DNA of 64,000 bases from UKL13-2 sp038206765 (GCA_038206765.1 JBBRAM010000014.1:1-64000); one strand, 5' to 3'. Counted from the stretch's first letter, positions 8,123 to 17,322 are shown. The notes: a model not told the origin generated them from the letters alone. Numbers and translations are program-made.

Positions 8123-8240
8123 CGACGCTCAATGAGGCTGATCAAGGCTCAATGAGGCTTAATGAGGCTTCGTGAGGCCGATCGAGACTCAATGATGCTT
8201 AATGAGCCTTCGTGAGGCTGATCGAGGCTCAGCAAGGCTT
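8101..8240. repeat. 10-bp tandem array, 14 copies, between iorB and second iorA
   Basis: From 8101 to 8240 the sequence breaks into fourteen ungapped 10-bp units of the form AATGAGGCTT (variants CGTGAGGCTG, ATCGAGGCTC and so on). A higher-order 40-bp duplication is visible: 8161-8200 and 8201-8240 match unit by unit. The first two units are the last codons of iorB, including its stop. The array ends 38 bp before the second iorA and gives one unit per helical turn. Confidence 0.9.
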
Positions 8241-8278
8241 AAAATTTTAAAGAATTTCATCAATTATTTGGACTCACC

Positions 8279-8740
8279 ATGCCCATCATCTTTCAATTAA
8301 ACGGTAAAAAACAAACGCTCGATGTCGCCCCAGACATGCCGCTGCTCTGGGCGATTCGTGATTTTACCGGCTTGACCGGCACTAAATATGGTTGCGGGAT
8401 GGCGCTTTGCGGTGCGTGTACGGTACAGGTCAATGGCGAACCGGTTCGCGCCTGCGTCACGCCTGTGAGCAGTATTGCGGGTAAGCGCGTGACGACGATT
8501 GAGGCGATGGTGGAAACCAAAGTAGGTAAGGTGGTGCGGGATGCGTGGGTCGAGGCGCAAGTGCCGCAATGTGGTTACTGCCAGTCCGGGCAAATCATGA
8601 GTGCGACGGCGTTGTTAGCGAAAAACAAAAAGCCAACCGATGCCGATATTGATACCGCCATGGCAGGCAACATTTGCCGTTGTGGCACCTACAACATGAT
8701 TCGTGGGGCGATTAAAGATGCCGCCCAGAAACTGGTTTGA
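8279..8740 (+). CDS. iorA: Isoquinoline 1-oxidoreductase-type small subunit (2Fe-2S), copy 2
   Basis: The 153-residue paralogue of the iorA at 5349 keeps both cysteine sets (GCGMALCGACTVQVNGEPV...C and CGYCQSGQ...GNICRCGTYN), so it should bind two 2Fe-2S clusters and partner the following IorB. It ends without the Ala/Ser tail of copy 1. The gene starts a second iorAB pair right after the first, most simply explained by an old tandem duplication followed by divergence. The stretch before its ATG has no strong ribosome site; it is preceded by the 10-bp array. Confidence 0.9.
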   Translation: MPIIFQLNGKKQTLDVAPDMPLLWAIRDFTGLTGTKYGCGMALCGACTVQVNGEPVRACVTPVSSIAGKRVTTIEAMVETKVGKVVRDAWVEAQVPQCGYCQSGQIMSATALLAKNKKPTDADIDTAMAGNICRCGTYNMIRGAIKDAAQKLV

Positions 8741-8760
8741 CTTGGCTTGAATTAGCTGGA

Positions 8761-10995
8761 ATGAAAAATATTATGAAAACTTCGTTAGAAAATCTTCCCG
8801 CAAAATCTAATGCTTCCCGCCGCGGCTTCTTGAAATCAACTACTGGCATTGCCAGCGTGGCGGCCTTTCAGCTGGGTCTGGGTTCGACCGGCGCTTGGGC
8901 CGTGGCGGGTGTCCGGGATGCCAGCGCGCACGGTGGTGCTGCGGAAAAAAATGTGCTGCCTATCAATCCTTTCATTAAAATCAGCGCGGACAATCGCATC
9001 ACTCTCGTGGTGGGACAATCCGAAATGGGGCAGGGCATCTCAACTGGTTTAGCGATGGTATTGGCAGACGAGTTGGGTGCAGATTGGTCCACTGTGGGCT
9101 GGGAGCAAGCGCCGAATGATCTCGCGTTTGCGTTGCCAGGCGGCATTCAATCGACCGGTGGCTCGGGTTCGCAACGCAGGCTCATGCCGCTGTACCGGCG
9201 CGGGGCCGCGTCGGCGCGCGAAATGCTGGTTGCGGCTGCCGCCAAACAATGGAACGTGAATGCCAAACTGTGCCGCGTTGAAAATAGTTTTGTGTTGTTT
9301 GGCGATAAAAAATCATCGTTTGGCGCGCTGGCAGAGGCCGCCGCCAAGCAGCCCGTGCCAAACGAGCCGCCTCTCAAAGACCGCAGCGCCTTTAACATCA
9401 TCGGCACATCACCGAAGCGTTTTGATGTGCCGGCAAAAACCAACGGCTCAGCCGAATACGGGATTGACGTCAAAATTCCCGGCATGAAAATCGCCATGGT
9501 GGCGCGCCCGCCGGTATTTGGTGCGCAGGTGGCGTCGTTTGATGCGGCAGCCGCTAAAAAAATTAAAGGTGTAACCAATGTGGTAGAAATCGCCGCGGGG
9601 GTAGCGGTGGTGGCCGACAACACTTGGGCAGCCATGAAAGGCCGTGAGCAGCTCAACATAAAATGGAAAGAAAGTGCGGGCGATAAAGTCTCAACCGCGT
9701 CCATTCGCGAACAGTTCGTTGCCGCATCGAAAGCACCGGGGATCAAGGTGCGGGAAGTGGGCGATGCAGCTGAGGTAATCGGAAAATCGGCCAACATCGT
9801 TGAAGCCGTCTACGAAACGCCGTACTTGGCCCACGCCACGATGGAGCCGATGAATTGTACCGCTTGGGTTCAGCTGGGCGTCAAGGCGCAAGGGCAAGTT
9901 GTAGCACAAGACGACCGCTGCGATGTTTGGACGGGCACGCAATCGCCCAGCATTTCGGAAAACGCAGCGGTGGCGGCAAGTGGCCTAACCAAAGATAAAG
10001 TTCACATCCACACTAAATTCTTGGGCGGTGGTTTTGGCCGCCGTTCGGAACTCGATTTTGTGGCCGAAGCGGTTGAGCTTTCCAAACAACTCAATGCACC
10101 AGTGAAAATTATTTGGACGCGTGAAGACGACATGCGTCACGATTTCTATCGCCCGATGACCTACAACGTGTTCAAAGCAGCACTTGACGATAAGGGCTTG
10201 CCAAGTGCGTGGGTGCACCGCATTGTTGGCTCATCGATTCTGGCACGCCGTGCGCCGCAAAACATCAAGAATGGTTTGGACGGCTCTTCTACTGAAGGTG
10301 CCTCGACCTTGCCATACGATGTGCCGAATTTTTTATGTGAGCTCTCAACCGTCAACACTCATGTGCCGGTCGGGTTTTGGCGCAGTGTCGGTAGCTCGCA
10401 AAATGCGTTCATCACCGAAGGTTTTGTCGATGAATTGGCGCATCTGGCGAAGCGCGATCCGTTTGAATATCGCCGTGATTTAATGGCTAAGCATCCGCGT
10501 CAACGCGCGGTGTTGGAATTGGCTGCGGAGAAGGCAAATTGGTCGAAGTCCGCGCCAGTAGGGCGTTTCCGAGGTATTGCCTTTGCCGAATGCTTCGGTG
10601 GATTTGTTGCGCAAGTGGTGGAAGTTTCTGTCAACGCAGGCAATGTAAAAATACATAAGGTGGTTTGCGCAGCCGATGTCGGCTTGGCAGTGCATCCGGA
10701 AATTGTTAAAGCGCAAATGCAATCGGCGATTGTCACGGGCCTTGATGCTGCGCGCTACGGGCGGATCACGATCGAGAACGGCGCAGTCGTCCAATCCAAT
10801 TTCCACGATTATCCTGTCTCGCGGATGGGCGAGATTCCGGCTATCGAGGTTTATTTAACCGGCAACGATGCTGCGCCCGGCGGTGTCGGTGAGCCGGGCA
10901 CGCCACCGCTCGCGCCTGCCCTCTGCAATGCGATTTTTGCGGCCACAGGCAAGCGCGTTCGGTCGCTGCCGTTATCGCAAGTTTATCTAACGTAG
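8761..10995 (+). CDS. iorB: Isoquinoline 1-oxidoreductase-type large molybdopterin subunit, copy 2
   Basis: Second molybdenum subunit, 744 residues from the ATG at 8761 (a TTG at 8737 overlapping iorA and an ATG at 8773 are alternatives). A twin-arginine signal SRRGFLKSTTG lies near residues 19-29, so Tat export is likely. GGGFGRRSEL near 421 and GVGEPGTPPLAP near 707 carry the cofactor contacts and catalytic glutamate. It is clearly homologous to copy 1 but quite diverged, with extra residues (VKAQGQVVAQDD) in one loop, so the two enzymes probably differ in substrate. It is followed by xdhC about 100 bp downstream on the same strand. Confidence 0.9.
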   Translation: MKNIMKTSLENLPAKSNASRRGFLKSTTGIASVAAFQLGLGSTGAWAVAGVRDASAHGGAAEKNVLPINPFIKISADNRITLVVGQSEMGQGISTGLAMVLADELGADWSTVGWEQAPNDLAFALPGGIQSTGGSGSQRRLMPLYRRGAASAREMLVAAAAKQWNVNAKLCRVENSFVLFGDKKSSFGALAEAAAKQPVPNEPPLKDRSAFNIIGTSPKRFDVPAKTNGSAEYGIDVKIPGMKIAMVARPPVFGAQVASFDAAAAKKIKGVTNVVEIAAGVAVVADNTWAAMKGREQLNIKWKESAGDKVSTASIREQFVAASKAPGIKVREVGDAAEVIGKSANIVEAVYETPYLAHATMEPMNCTAWVQLGVKAQGQVVAQDDRCDVWTGTQSPSISENAAVAASGLTKDKVHIHTKFLGGGFGRRSELDFVAEAVELSKQLNAPVKIIWTREDDMRHDFYRPMTYNVFKAALDDKGLPSAWVHRIVGSSILARRAPQNIKNGLDGSSTEGASTLPYDVPNFLCELSTVNTHVPVGFWRSVGSSQNAFITEGFVDELAHLAKRDPFEYRRDLMAKHPRQRAVLELAAEKANWSKSAPVGRFRGIAFAECFGGFVAQVVEVSVNAGNVKIHKVVCAADVGLAVHPEIVKAQMQSAIVTGLDAARYGRITIENGAVVQSNFHDYPVSRMGEIPAIEVYLTGNDAAPGGVGEPGTPPLAPALCNAIFAATGKRVRSLPLSQVYLT

Positions 10996-11092
10996 GCTTT
11001 ATTTTTTAAAAACAACCGGTCGTATTCAAAGTGTTGCCGAGGCTGGGCGACGGTAATTTTTTAATTTTCGGTCCAAGCAAAATGACGAGCAG

Positions 11093-12079
11093 ATGCAAAG
11101 CCTAGACCTCGAAGTTCTCACCCATGCCCGCCAGTGGCTTGCTGACAGCCGCGCGATGTGGCTCGTGACGGTCACCCAAACCTTCGGGGCCAGTCCGCGC
11201 CCGCCCGGTTCACTCATGGCCATGCGAGATGACGGCATTATCGTTGGTTCGGTTTCAGGCGGCTGTATTGAGGACGATTTAATTTTGCGTCGCCATACAT
11301 TTGCGGGTACCAAACCGATCCTGCAAAGCTACGGTGTCACCGCAGATGAAGCGCGCCGTTTCGGCTTGCCCTGTGGCGGCGAACTGGAAGTGTTGATTGA
11401 ACCGGCGTTGACCATCGCTGCACTCGACCAACTTTTTACCAAAATAAAAGCGGGCGAAGTGTTTGCGCGGATGGTTGATTTGGAAAGCGGCGCTTGGCAA
11501 TATCGCGAAGCGGCACCGACCGATACGACCGCGCGTACCACGCAAACGTTTACCTGCATTCACGGCCCACGTTGGCGGATGTTGATTATTGGTGCTTCCG
11601 AAATCGCACGTTACCTGGCTGAGGTCGCCGCAACCCTTGATTTTCAGGTGTTTGTTTGCGATCCGCGTGAGGAATACCGCAGCGCGTGGCGGGTAAGCAG
11701 TTCGATTCTTGTCGATGGCATGCCCGATGATTGCGTGGCGGCATTCAAGCCTGATCCGCACACCGTTATTGTCACCGTTTCTCACGACCCCAAGCTCGAC
11801 GATATGGCGCTCATGGAGGCGCTTAAAACCAATGCGTTTTACGTCGGCTCGGTAGGCTCGGTTAAGACCAACGAAGAGCGTCGCAAACGCCTGCGTGAAT
11901 TCGAAGTGTTCGGTTTAACAACTGCCCAAGTCGCCGCGCTCCACGGTCCGGTCGGGCTTAGTATCGGCAGCCGCACGCCGCCTGAAATTGCGATTGCAAT
12001 TCTGGCCGAATTGGTTGCGGCGCGCAATCAGATTTCGCTCGAGCGGGTCGTACCAGACGCTGTTCGCGCCAATGCCTAG
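11093..12079 (+). CDS. xdhC: XdhC/CoxI-family molybdenum cofactor maturation protein
   Basis: The 328-residue protein has both XdhC parts: an N-terminal domain with GSVSGGCIEDD and GLPCGGELEVLIEP (conserved cysteines), and a C-terminal Rossmann-like domain starting near RWRMLIIGASEIARYL with a GSVGS loop and the final GLSIGSRTPPEIAIAILAEL motif. XdhC proteins bind molybdenum cofactor, promote its sulfuration and insert it into xanthine-oxidase-type enzymes. Its place directly after two iorAB pairs says it serves them. Start is the ATG at 11093; the ribosome site is weak. Confidence 0.9.
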   Translation: MQSLDLEVLTHARQWLADSRAMWLVTVTQTFGASPRPPGSLMAMRDDGIIVGSVSGGCIEDDLILRRHTFAGTKPILQSYGVTADEARRFGLPCGGELEVLIEPALTIAALDQLFTKIKAGEVFARMVDLESGAWQYREAAPTDTTARTTQTFTCIHGPRWRMLIIGASEIARYLAEVAATLDFQVFVCDPREEYRSAWRVSSSILVDGMPDDCVAAFKPDPHTVIVTVSHDPKLDDMALMEALKTNAFYVGSVGSVKTNEERRKRLREFEVFGLTTAQVAALHGPVGLSIGSRTPPEIAIAILAELVAARNQISLERVVPDAVRANA

Positions 12080-12232
12080 GCGCGTTGCGACGCGAGGCGG
12101 GGAGCATTGCGCGCCCGAGCGTCCACTTTTAAAAAATGAGTATGAGCTTCGAGAGGGGGAGAGCGAAGTTAGCAAGAAGGGCGAGGTGGGGGAGCAGCGC
12201 AGCGTTGAATGCTGCACAACTTCAATCAAACA

Positions 12233-12844
12233 ATGATGACCGCAATTCTATTGGCCGCCGGAAAATCATCTCGCTTTGCGGCCAGCCATTCCACCGCCGT
12301 TTCACAAAAACTTAGCGCCCAAAAATTACTTGTCGAATTACCCAACCGCCACGGCAAGTGTGTCGTTGAGGTCAGCGCGGCTAATCTCCTTCAAGCGGTC
12401 GGACGCGTAATCGCCATCACTGGGCGAGACGAAAAGCTCATCCGCGTCCTCGACGATTGCGGGTGCCAAGTTATTGTCAACGACCGTGCGGATCAGGGCA
12501 TGGGGACTAGCATTGCGCTGGGTGTGAACGCCAGCCTAGATGCCGACGGATGGATCATTGCCCTAGGCGATATGCCCTATGTGTTGCCTGAGACGATTGC
12601 ACTGCTTAGTGCAACTCTGCGGGAGCCGCATCAAATTGTAATCCCGATATTTCGCGGCAGACGCGGGCATCCGGTGGGTTTCGGGCGGTTCTACGGCGAT
12701 ACCTTGTCTAGCTTGCATGGCGATACAGGGGCGCGGTCCGTTATTGACGCGGCCATAGCTAAAAATGCTGCGGACCTAATACAAATCAATGTCGACGATG
12801 CAGGCATTGTTAAAGATATTGATGTCGTAAATGATCTGCAGTAA
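12233..12844 (+). CDS. MocA-like molybdenum cofactor cytidylyltransferase
   Basis: The protein is a nucleotidyltransferase of the MobA/MocA family: an N-terminal LLAAGKSSRF nucleotide loop, LGDMPYVLPE metal motif in the middle and GRRGHPVGFG near residue 140. Next to XdhC and two IorAB pairs, the best reading is MocA, which joins CTP to molybdopterin to give the cytosine dinucleotide form these enzymes need. MobA itself (GTP) is less likely because the context is xanthine-oxidase type. An open frame extends to an ATG at 12209, but the motif begins right after the double ATG at 12233/12236, so that start is preferred. A 16-residue insert (ASHSTAVSQKLSAQ) follows the nucleotide loop. Confidence 0.8.
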   Translation: MMTAILLAAGKSSRFAASHSTAVSQKLSAQKLLVELPNRHGKCVVEVSAANLLQAVGRVIAITGRDEKLIRVLDDCGCQVIVNDRADQGMGTSIALGVNASLDADGWIIALGDMPYVLPETIALLSATLREPHQIVIPIFRGRRGHPVGFGRFYGDTLSSLHGDTGARSVIDAAIAKNAADLIQINVDDAGIVKDIDVVNDLQ

Positions 12845-13000
12845 TTTTTATTTTGGCGCGAATTGCCCCTGCAAGTTCGCATTCTGATAGGGGCTATGCA
12901 CTATACTAATGCGATATTAAATTAATGCGATTCCTATGCGCTCAGGCGCACCGACAAAAACGAGCGTTGCAAAAAAGAACAATGCCGGAACCTTTATTCT

Positions 13001-14221
13001 TTGGAACACAAACTAAAAAATCTTGAGAAGCCAGCCGTAATCGTCTTGGCCAAATCCCTCACCGGACTAGCGACTTTGCGTGCGCTTTCACGCCTGGACA
13101 TTGAGCTTCATGTTGTTTTTTTTGACGCGAACGATCCCATCGCTGCTTCCTGTTTCGGTATTAAAAACTATTTCCCGCATGGAGAACATAACGATAAGGC
13201 GCTACTCACATTCTTGGTCGAGTACACGCAAAAGCTGGGCAATTCTCCGGTCGTCATCCCGACATCAGATTCACTGGCGCTGTTTTTAGCCAGAAATCAT
13301 GCGTTATTGGGGTTGAGCTGCAGGCTCTGGGAAACTACCTATGATGCACTCAATGAAATCATTAGCAAAGACGGTCTTTATCGACTTGCTATAAGTGCGG
13401 GCGTTGACACGATTCCTTGGATCGTCACGAATCATCACGCTGAACTGCGCGAATGGTGCGTCAGTAACCCCGCTCCCTATTTGCTCAAACCATTTTATGT
13501 TGCGCTGGATATACCGCGCCCATTTGAGAAGAACTTTCTGCTGCATTCACGAGACGCCTTGTTGAATTATGCAGCCACGTATGGAACTGATTCGATCATC
13601 GTGCAGCGCATGATCGAAGGTGGCGATGGATATATTTTTGATTCTTATGGTTATTGTGATCGTACTGGCAAAATCCTTACCATCGCGTCGCATCGACGCC
13701 TGCGCCAGTACCCGCCGGACTTAGGCAGCACCTGTTTCGGCGAGATTCCGGCCAAGTTTGGGGAGGCCGCTGAGCACGCGATGTTTGCGGCGACCGAAAG
13801 GCTGCTCTCGAAAACCAAATATCATGGTATTTTTGGCATCGAGTGGCTTTATGATCGGACGAAGGGAAAATTCTACCTCATCGATTTTAATGCGCGGCCA
13901 TTTTCATCCATTGGGCATTTGGAGGCATGTGGAATGAACTTACCAGCCCTTGCCTACCTTGATCTGACACTCCAACTGCCGTCGAATATTGAGTATAAGC
14001 CAGCCTTAAAACACATCGTTTGGATCGATTTATTGCGGGATTTACAATCACTCCGAACGACGACGGTCTTTGCTGGGCAGGCCGTAAAAAAATGGTTGGC
14101 TTCGATATTGCGGAGCGCCAGCTTTGGTCATCAAAGCTGGCGTGATCCGATTCCCGGCATCCATGAGCTGGCCACTATTGTGCAAAGAACGCTACAGTTT
14201 CTATTGAAAAAGCACAAATAG
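13001..14221 (+). CDS. ATP-grasp family ligase, substrate unknown
   Basis: The 406-residue protein has an N-terminal pre-ATP-grasp domain (AVIVLAKSLTGLATLRAL) and an ATP-grasp core, with the FGIEWLYDRTKGKFYLIDFNAR segment near 280-305 supplying metal and ATP contacts. It resembles the carbamoyl-phosphate-synthase-like ligases found in peptide or surface-sugar pathways, but I cannot name a substrate. There is no in-frame ATG: the likely start is TTG at 13001 with CCGGAA about 11 nt upstream. A short overlapping frame with ATG at 12936 ends inside the gene at 13016, so either a coupled leader or an N-terminal frameshift is possible. It stands alone between mocA and yegP. Confidence 0.65.
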   Translation: MEHKLKNLEKPAVIVLAKSLTGLATLRALSRLDIELHVVFFDANDPIAASCFGIKNYFPHGEHNDKALLTFLVEYTQKLGNSPVVIPTSDSLALFLARNHALLGLSCRLWETTYDALNEIISKDGLYRLAISAGVDTIPWIVTNHHAELREWCVSNPAPYLLKPFYVALDIPRPFEKNFLLHSRDALLNYAATYGTDSIIVQRMIEGGDGYIFDSYGYCDRTGKILTIASHRRLRQYPPDLGSTCFGEIPAKFGEAAEHAMFAATERLLSKTKYHGIFGIEWLYDRTKGKFYLIDFNARPFSSIGHLEACGMNLPALAYLDLTLQLPSNIEYKPALKHIVWIDLLRDLQSLRTTTVFAGQAVKKWLASILRSASFGHQSWRDPIPGIHELATIVQRTLQFLLKKHK

Positions 14222-14254
14222 GCCATTGCCGCAATCCGGATGCATTGGCGTTTG

Positions 14255-14590
14255 TTACAACGTGTTGTCTTTGACTTTTTCAGTCGCGCCGTTTGCTTTA
14301 ACGGAAGCGATGCCTTTGTCGCGGGATTCTTCAGTGGCGTACATCTGGCTCGAACCAATGACCTGGTGATTGCCCGCTTTCAAATTGAAAAAGAATTTGC
14401 CATTTTTGGCGACTTTCTTTTCAAACCGTTCGGGCTTTGGACTATTGGTGCGAACGGATACCATCCCGTTAGTCGCTGATGATTTGGCCTCGTACTGCTC
14501 GCTGCTCAACACCACCTCGCCGTTGCCCGCCTTGAGCACGAAGTGAAATTGACCCTTGTTGTTTTTATCTAATTCAAAGCAACCTGCCAT
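14255..14590 (-). CDS. yegP: YegP family protein (two DUF1508 repeats)
   Basis: This 111-residue protein consists of two tandem DUF1508 units, each with the pattern G-x-F-x-F-x-LKAGN followed by SS-x-x-Y: GQFHFVLKAGNGEVVLSSEQY (about 13-33) and GKFFFNLKAGNHQVIGSSQMY (about 64-84). YegP proteins are small, widespread and of uncertain function. The ATG is preceded by GGAGA at good distance. It is convergent with the ATP-grasp gene, and no operon partner is evident. Confidence 0.85.
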   Translation of the reverse strand: MAGCFELDKNNKGQFHFVLKAGNGEVVLSSEQYEAKSSATNGMVSVRTNSPKPERFEKKVAKNGKFFFNLKAGNHQVIGSSQMYATEESRDKGIASVKANGATEKVKDNTL

Positions 14591-14804
14591 GTGAGTCTCC
14601 TAACGATAGTGGCAGTTGAAGAAAATTAACGGGTTCGCTGCCGCGCCGAATCGGTTAATGGGATACCGAAAACACAGTCTTGCAGATTGATAGTCTAGTA
14701 CTTTTGGTTGTAGGACGGGCGCGCGTTAGTTTGTCAGACTGGCAGTTTTAAATTTGATATCGTCGTCAGGGATTGATGGGTTCGGTTTTAGCCACAACGT
14801 GTCG

Positions 14805-15107
14805 TTAAAGGCATGCCGGAGCCCAAATACAACCCGGCATAAAAGACACCGCGAGGTATGAAATCACTGCCCATAAGATCAAGGCTAAGATCAATAAAAC
14901 CCTGCGTGCGGTAGTTGCCCCCTCCCACACTGCCCAAGATGTTGAGAATAGTAACGCAACTCCGAGTGCGCACGAATCAAACCAAGAGGGAGCTGCCCAC
15001 TGCAGTTTGTACTTAACGTAATGCAGCGCAATCTGTGTTGTTGGTACAGCCGATAGAGCAAGCAGCCATAGAATAATTTCTGATTGTTTCGGTGAAACAC
15101 TCTTCAT
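14805..15107 (-). CDS. Small hypothetical membrane protein
   Basis: The 100-residue protein has three or four predicted membrane segments (about 10-28, 42-60, 66-86 and a short last one). There is no recognisable family signature. It stands alone between yegP and the DUF1684 gene, on the same strand as both but with 100-200 bp gaps. Called as a gene because of its consistent membrane-protein composition; the function is unknown. Confidence 0.5.
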   Translation of the reverse strand: MKSVSPKQSEIILWLLALSAVPTTQIALHYVKYKLQWAAPSWFDSCALGVALLFSTSWAVWEGATTARRVLLILALILWAVISYLAVSFMPGCIWAPACL

Positions 15108-15194
15108 AGACGCTCGCTGAAATGACTGCTTTAAAAAGCTGTGTTGTAGGCTAACAATCGTTAAAGGCTGGCTTAAATGCTAGCGCTCCAGCCA

Positions 15195-16205
15195 TCAGCC
15201 CCGCTTCCGATACAACTCCCCCGCTTCAATCTTCACCTGCATAATATTTTGCTTAGGCGGCAGCGGGCAGGTGGTGAAATCAGAAAATGCGCAGGGCGGG
15301 TTGTAGGCTTTGTTGAAGTCTAGTTTGAAGGTTGTATTTGGCGCGGGCTTTTTATCGACGAATAAAAAGCGGGAAGGGCGGTAGGTAGTTTTACCCGCGG
15401 TGCCGTCGCGGATGACGAAGAACAATCCATCGTCTTCACCGATCACATCGAGTTTGTATTTTTTGCCCTTGAGTTTGAACTCCACATAGCCGGGGCAGGG
15501 TTCATCAGAAACTTCATCAATGACGTTCACAATCGAAATGGTGCGGCCGGCGGGATAGGGCACGAATTTGGCATCAACTAAAAAAGCGTCGTTGGCGGGA
15601 AACCAGATGCGACCTTGAAAATTTTTGCGCACCGATGATTGGTTGTCGGCCAGCCGCAACACAAACGTGCCGTTTCGCTCGATGATGTGCATCGCAATAT
15701 TGTCGAGCGATACCCAATCGCGCTTGCTGCTGTCGGTGCCCATCAATCGTTCACCCGTGAATAGCTTGCCATCGCTTTTCATGGCGATACCGATGTCGAG
15801 ATTCAATATGACTTTGCCACCAGCCACGGTGAGTGTGCCGAGCCGCTCAGGTCCCACACCGACAAGCTCTGGTGGGAAGACGATGTCGTTGTTTTTGCCC
15901 GTGCCAAAGGTGTTGACACCGGGCTTCATGACGAAGCGTCCGGCGAGTGTGAGCCAGCCGTTATCGCGGCGCAAACTGGTTTCCATCTTTTCGTGCCACG
16001 CATCAATATCGGCGATGTATTCGAGCGGGCGTTCGGCTTTTTTAGCAGCTGACTTTATGGATGGCTGTGCAGCCTTAGCAGGTATCGTCATGGCATCGGC
16101 AGCTTCAGACCTAGGTGAAACGGCGAGCCCGGCCGTAAGCGCCAGCAAGGCGATAATGATCGAAGAAGTGAGGCTGAGATTGTTTGCGGTTGACCGGCGA
16201 TTCAT
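15195..16205 (-). CDS. DUF1684 family exported protein
   Basis: The 336-residue protein matches the DUF1684 family: WHEKMETSLRRDNGWLTLAG after the signal region, a FGTGKNNDIVFP segment, and the typical end FNKAYNPPCAFSDFTTCPLPP. DUF1684 proteins are widespread, often secreted, and of unknown biochemical role. The first ATG with a ribosome site (GGAGA) is at 16205; a TTG four codons earlier is less likely. The N-terminal hydrophobic stretch and A-x-A near residue 36 indicate export. It lies just downstream of waaF on the same strand with a 65-bp gap and may be read from the same transcript. Confidence 0.8.
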   Translation of the reverse strand: MNRRSTANNLSLTSSIIIALLALTAGLAVSPRSEAADAMTIPAKAAQPSIKSAAKKAERPLEYIADIDAWHEKMETSLRRDNGWLTLAGRFVMKPGVNTFGTGKNNDIVFPPELVGVGPERLGTLTVAGGKVILNLDIGIAMKSDGKLFTGERLMGTDSSKRDWVSLDNIAMHIIERNGTFVLRLADNQSSVRKNFQGRIWFPANDAFLVDAKFVPYPAGRTISIVNVIDEVSDEPCPGYVEFKLKGKKYKLDVIGEDDGLFFVIRDGTAGKTTYRPSRFLFVDKKPAPNTTFKLDFNKAYNPPCAFSDFTTCPLPPKQNIMQVKIEAGELYRKRG

Positions 16206-16269
16206 GATGTTCTCCAACTAATTTTGCGGCCAACAGCGCCGCACATTTAACGAAAAAATAATTACGAAA

Positions 16270-17322
16270 TTATGCGCTACTTTTGGCGGTGCTGATTGCG
16301 ATGGTCGGCGCGATCGCTGCCGCCACCAAATCGGGCGATAAATTATTCATGCATTTAAAATGTCCCAGCGGGCATTCCCGCTGGAAGCAGGGACTGCAAT
16401 CAACATTGAGTGAGATGATTTTTGCTTTGACGGACAGCGGGGGCGTGAAATGGGGCGAGCTTGAGCCGTACAGTGCGGCAACAGGCACACCAACCGCAGC
16501 GGCGATGTGCATGAGGCCGGAATCGTTGGTGACTACTTGTTCGGCAATACTTAACAAATCAATTGCATCATCCAAGCCGGTTCCGCCCGCGAGATTGACG
16601 CATTGCCCCCGGGATAGTTGATTGACGAGTGAATTGATTTCATCGGTGATCGCGCGATCTTTCTTTGAACCGAACAGCCAGACTTGTTTCCCTTGCGCAA
16701 TTAGTTGCGCGGCGAGCGCCGCGAAATGTTTGGCAGGCCAGCGTTTCGCGGGACCGTATTCTGCGCCGGGGCAGAAAGCGACAACAGGTTTATCGCGGCG
16801 TAAGTTCAATCGTTGTAGTGCTTGATCGCGGTGGCCCGCATCAATGCGCAGTTTTGGTTGCGACAGAGGGCGCAAAAACGAAGTGCTAGGCGGCTGGGCC
16901 AACCAAGCAAAACGCTCTACCATGAGTGGTAGTGCGGCTTCATCCAACTCACGGCAATCGCTCAAAATCCAACTACGTGCTTCGCCTCGGTAGCCGGTGA
17001 TTTTGGGAATATTGGCGAACCAGGGTAAGAGTGCTGATTTGAAGGAGTTGGGCAGGACATAAGCCTGACCGTACTTTTTCACGCGCAGCGATTTGCCCAG
17101 CGCACGCCGCGCTGATAACCGCAAATCACCGTGCCCGAACGGGTTTTCAATGATGTTGGCGACTTCGTCCATTCGCGCATAGACGGGCATCACCCACTTG
17201 GGGGCCATGACATCTATGGCGTCATTAGAGGCTTCGGGTTGGGTGGCCAGAATGCGTTGCAGCATTGGCTGCGAGAGAACTGCGTCGCCAATCCATGATG
17301 GTGCGATGATTAGGGTGCGCAT
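16270..17322 (-). CDS. waaF: ADP-heptose--LPS heptosyltransferase II
   Basis: The 350-residue protein is a GT9 glycosyltransferase. It begins with LIIAPSWIGDAVLSQPML, has the FCPGAEYGPAKRWPAKHFA motif typical of WaaF, and VTNDSGLMHIAAAVGVPV for the nucleotide sugar. It adds the second L-glycero-D-manno-heptose to the lipopolysaccharide inner core at the cytoplasmic membrane. The order ilvE, zinc-finger gene, waaF on one strand is a common betaproteobacterial arrangement. The gap to the zinc-finger gene is 87 bp. Confidence 0.92.
   Translation of the reverse strand: MRTLIIAPSWIGDAVLSQPMLQRILATQPEASNDAIDVMAPKWVMPVYARMDEVANIIENPFGHGDLRLSARRALGKSLRVKKYGQAYVLPNSFKSALLPWFANIPKITGYRGEARSWILSDCRELDEAALPLMVERFAWLAQPPSTSFLRPLSQPKLRIDAGHRDQALQRLNLRRDKPVVAFCPGAEYGPAKRWPAKHFAALAAQLIAQGKQVWLFGSKKDRAITDEINSLVNQLSRGQCVNLAGGTGLDDAIDLLSIAEQVVTNDSGLMHIAAAVGVPVAALYGSSSPHFTPPLSVKAKIISLNVDCSPCFQRECPLGHFKCMNNLSPDLVAAAIAPTIAISTAKSSA

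Noticed and set aside
8101..8240. CRISPR-like array
   Set aside because: Copies are contiguous 10-bp units with no spacers; no cas genes are present. It is a plain tandem array.
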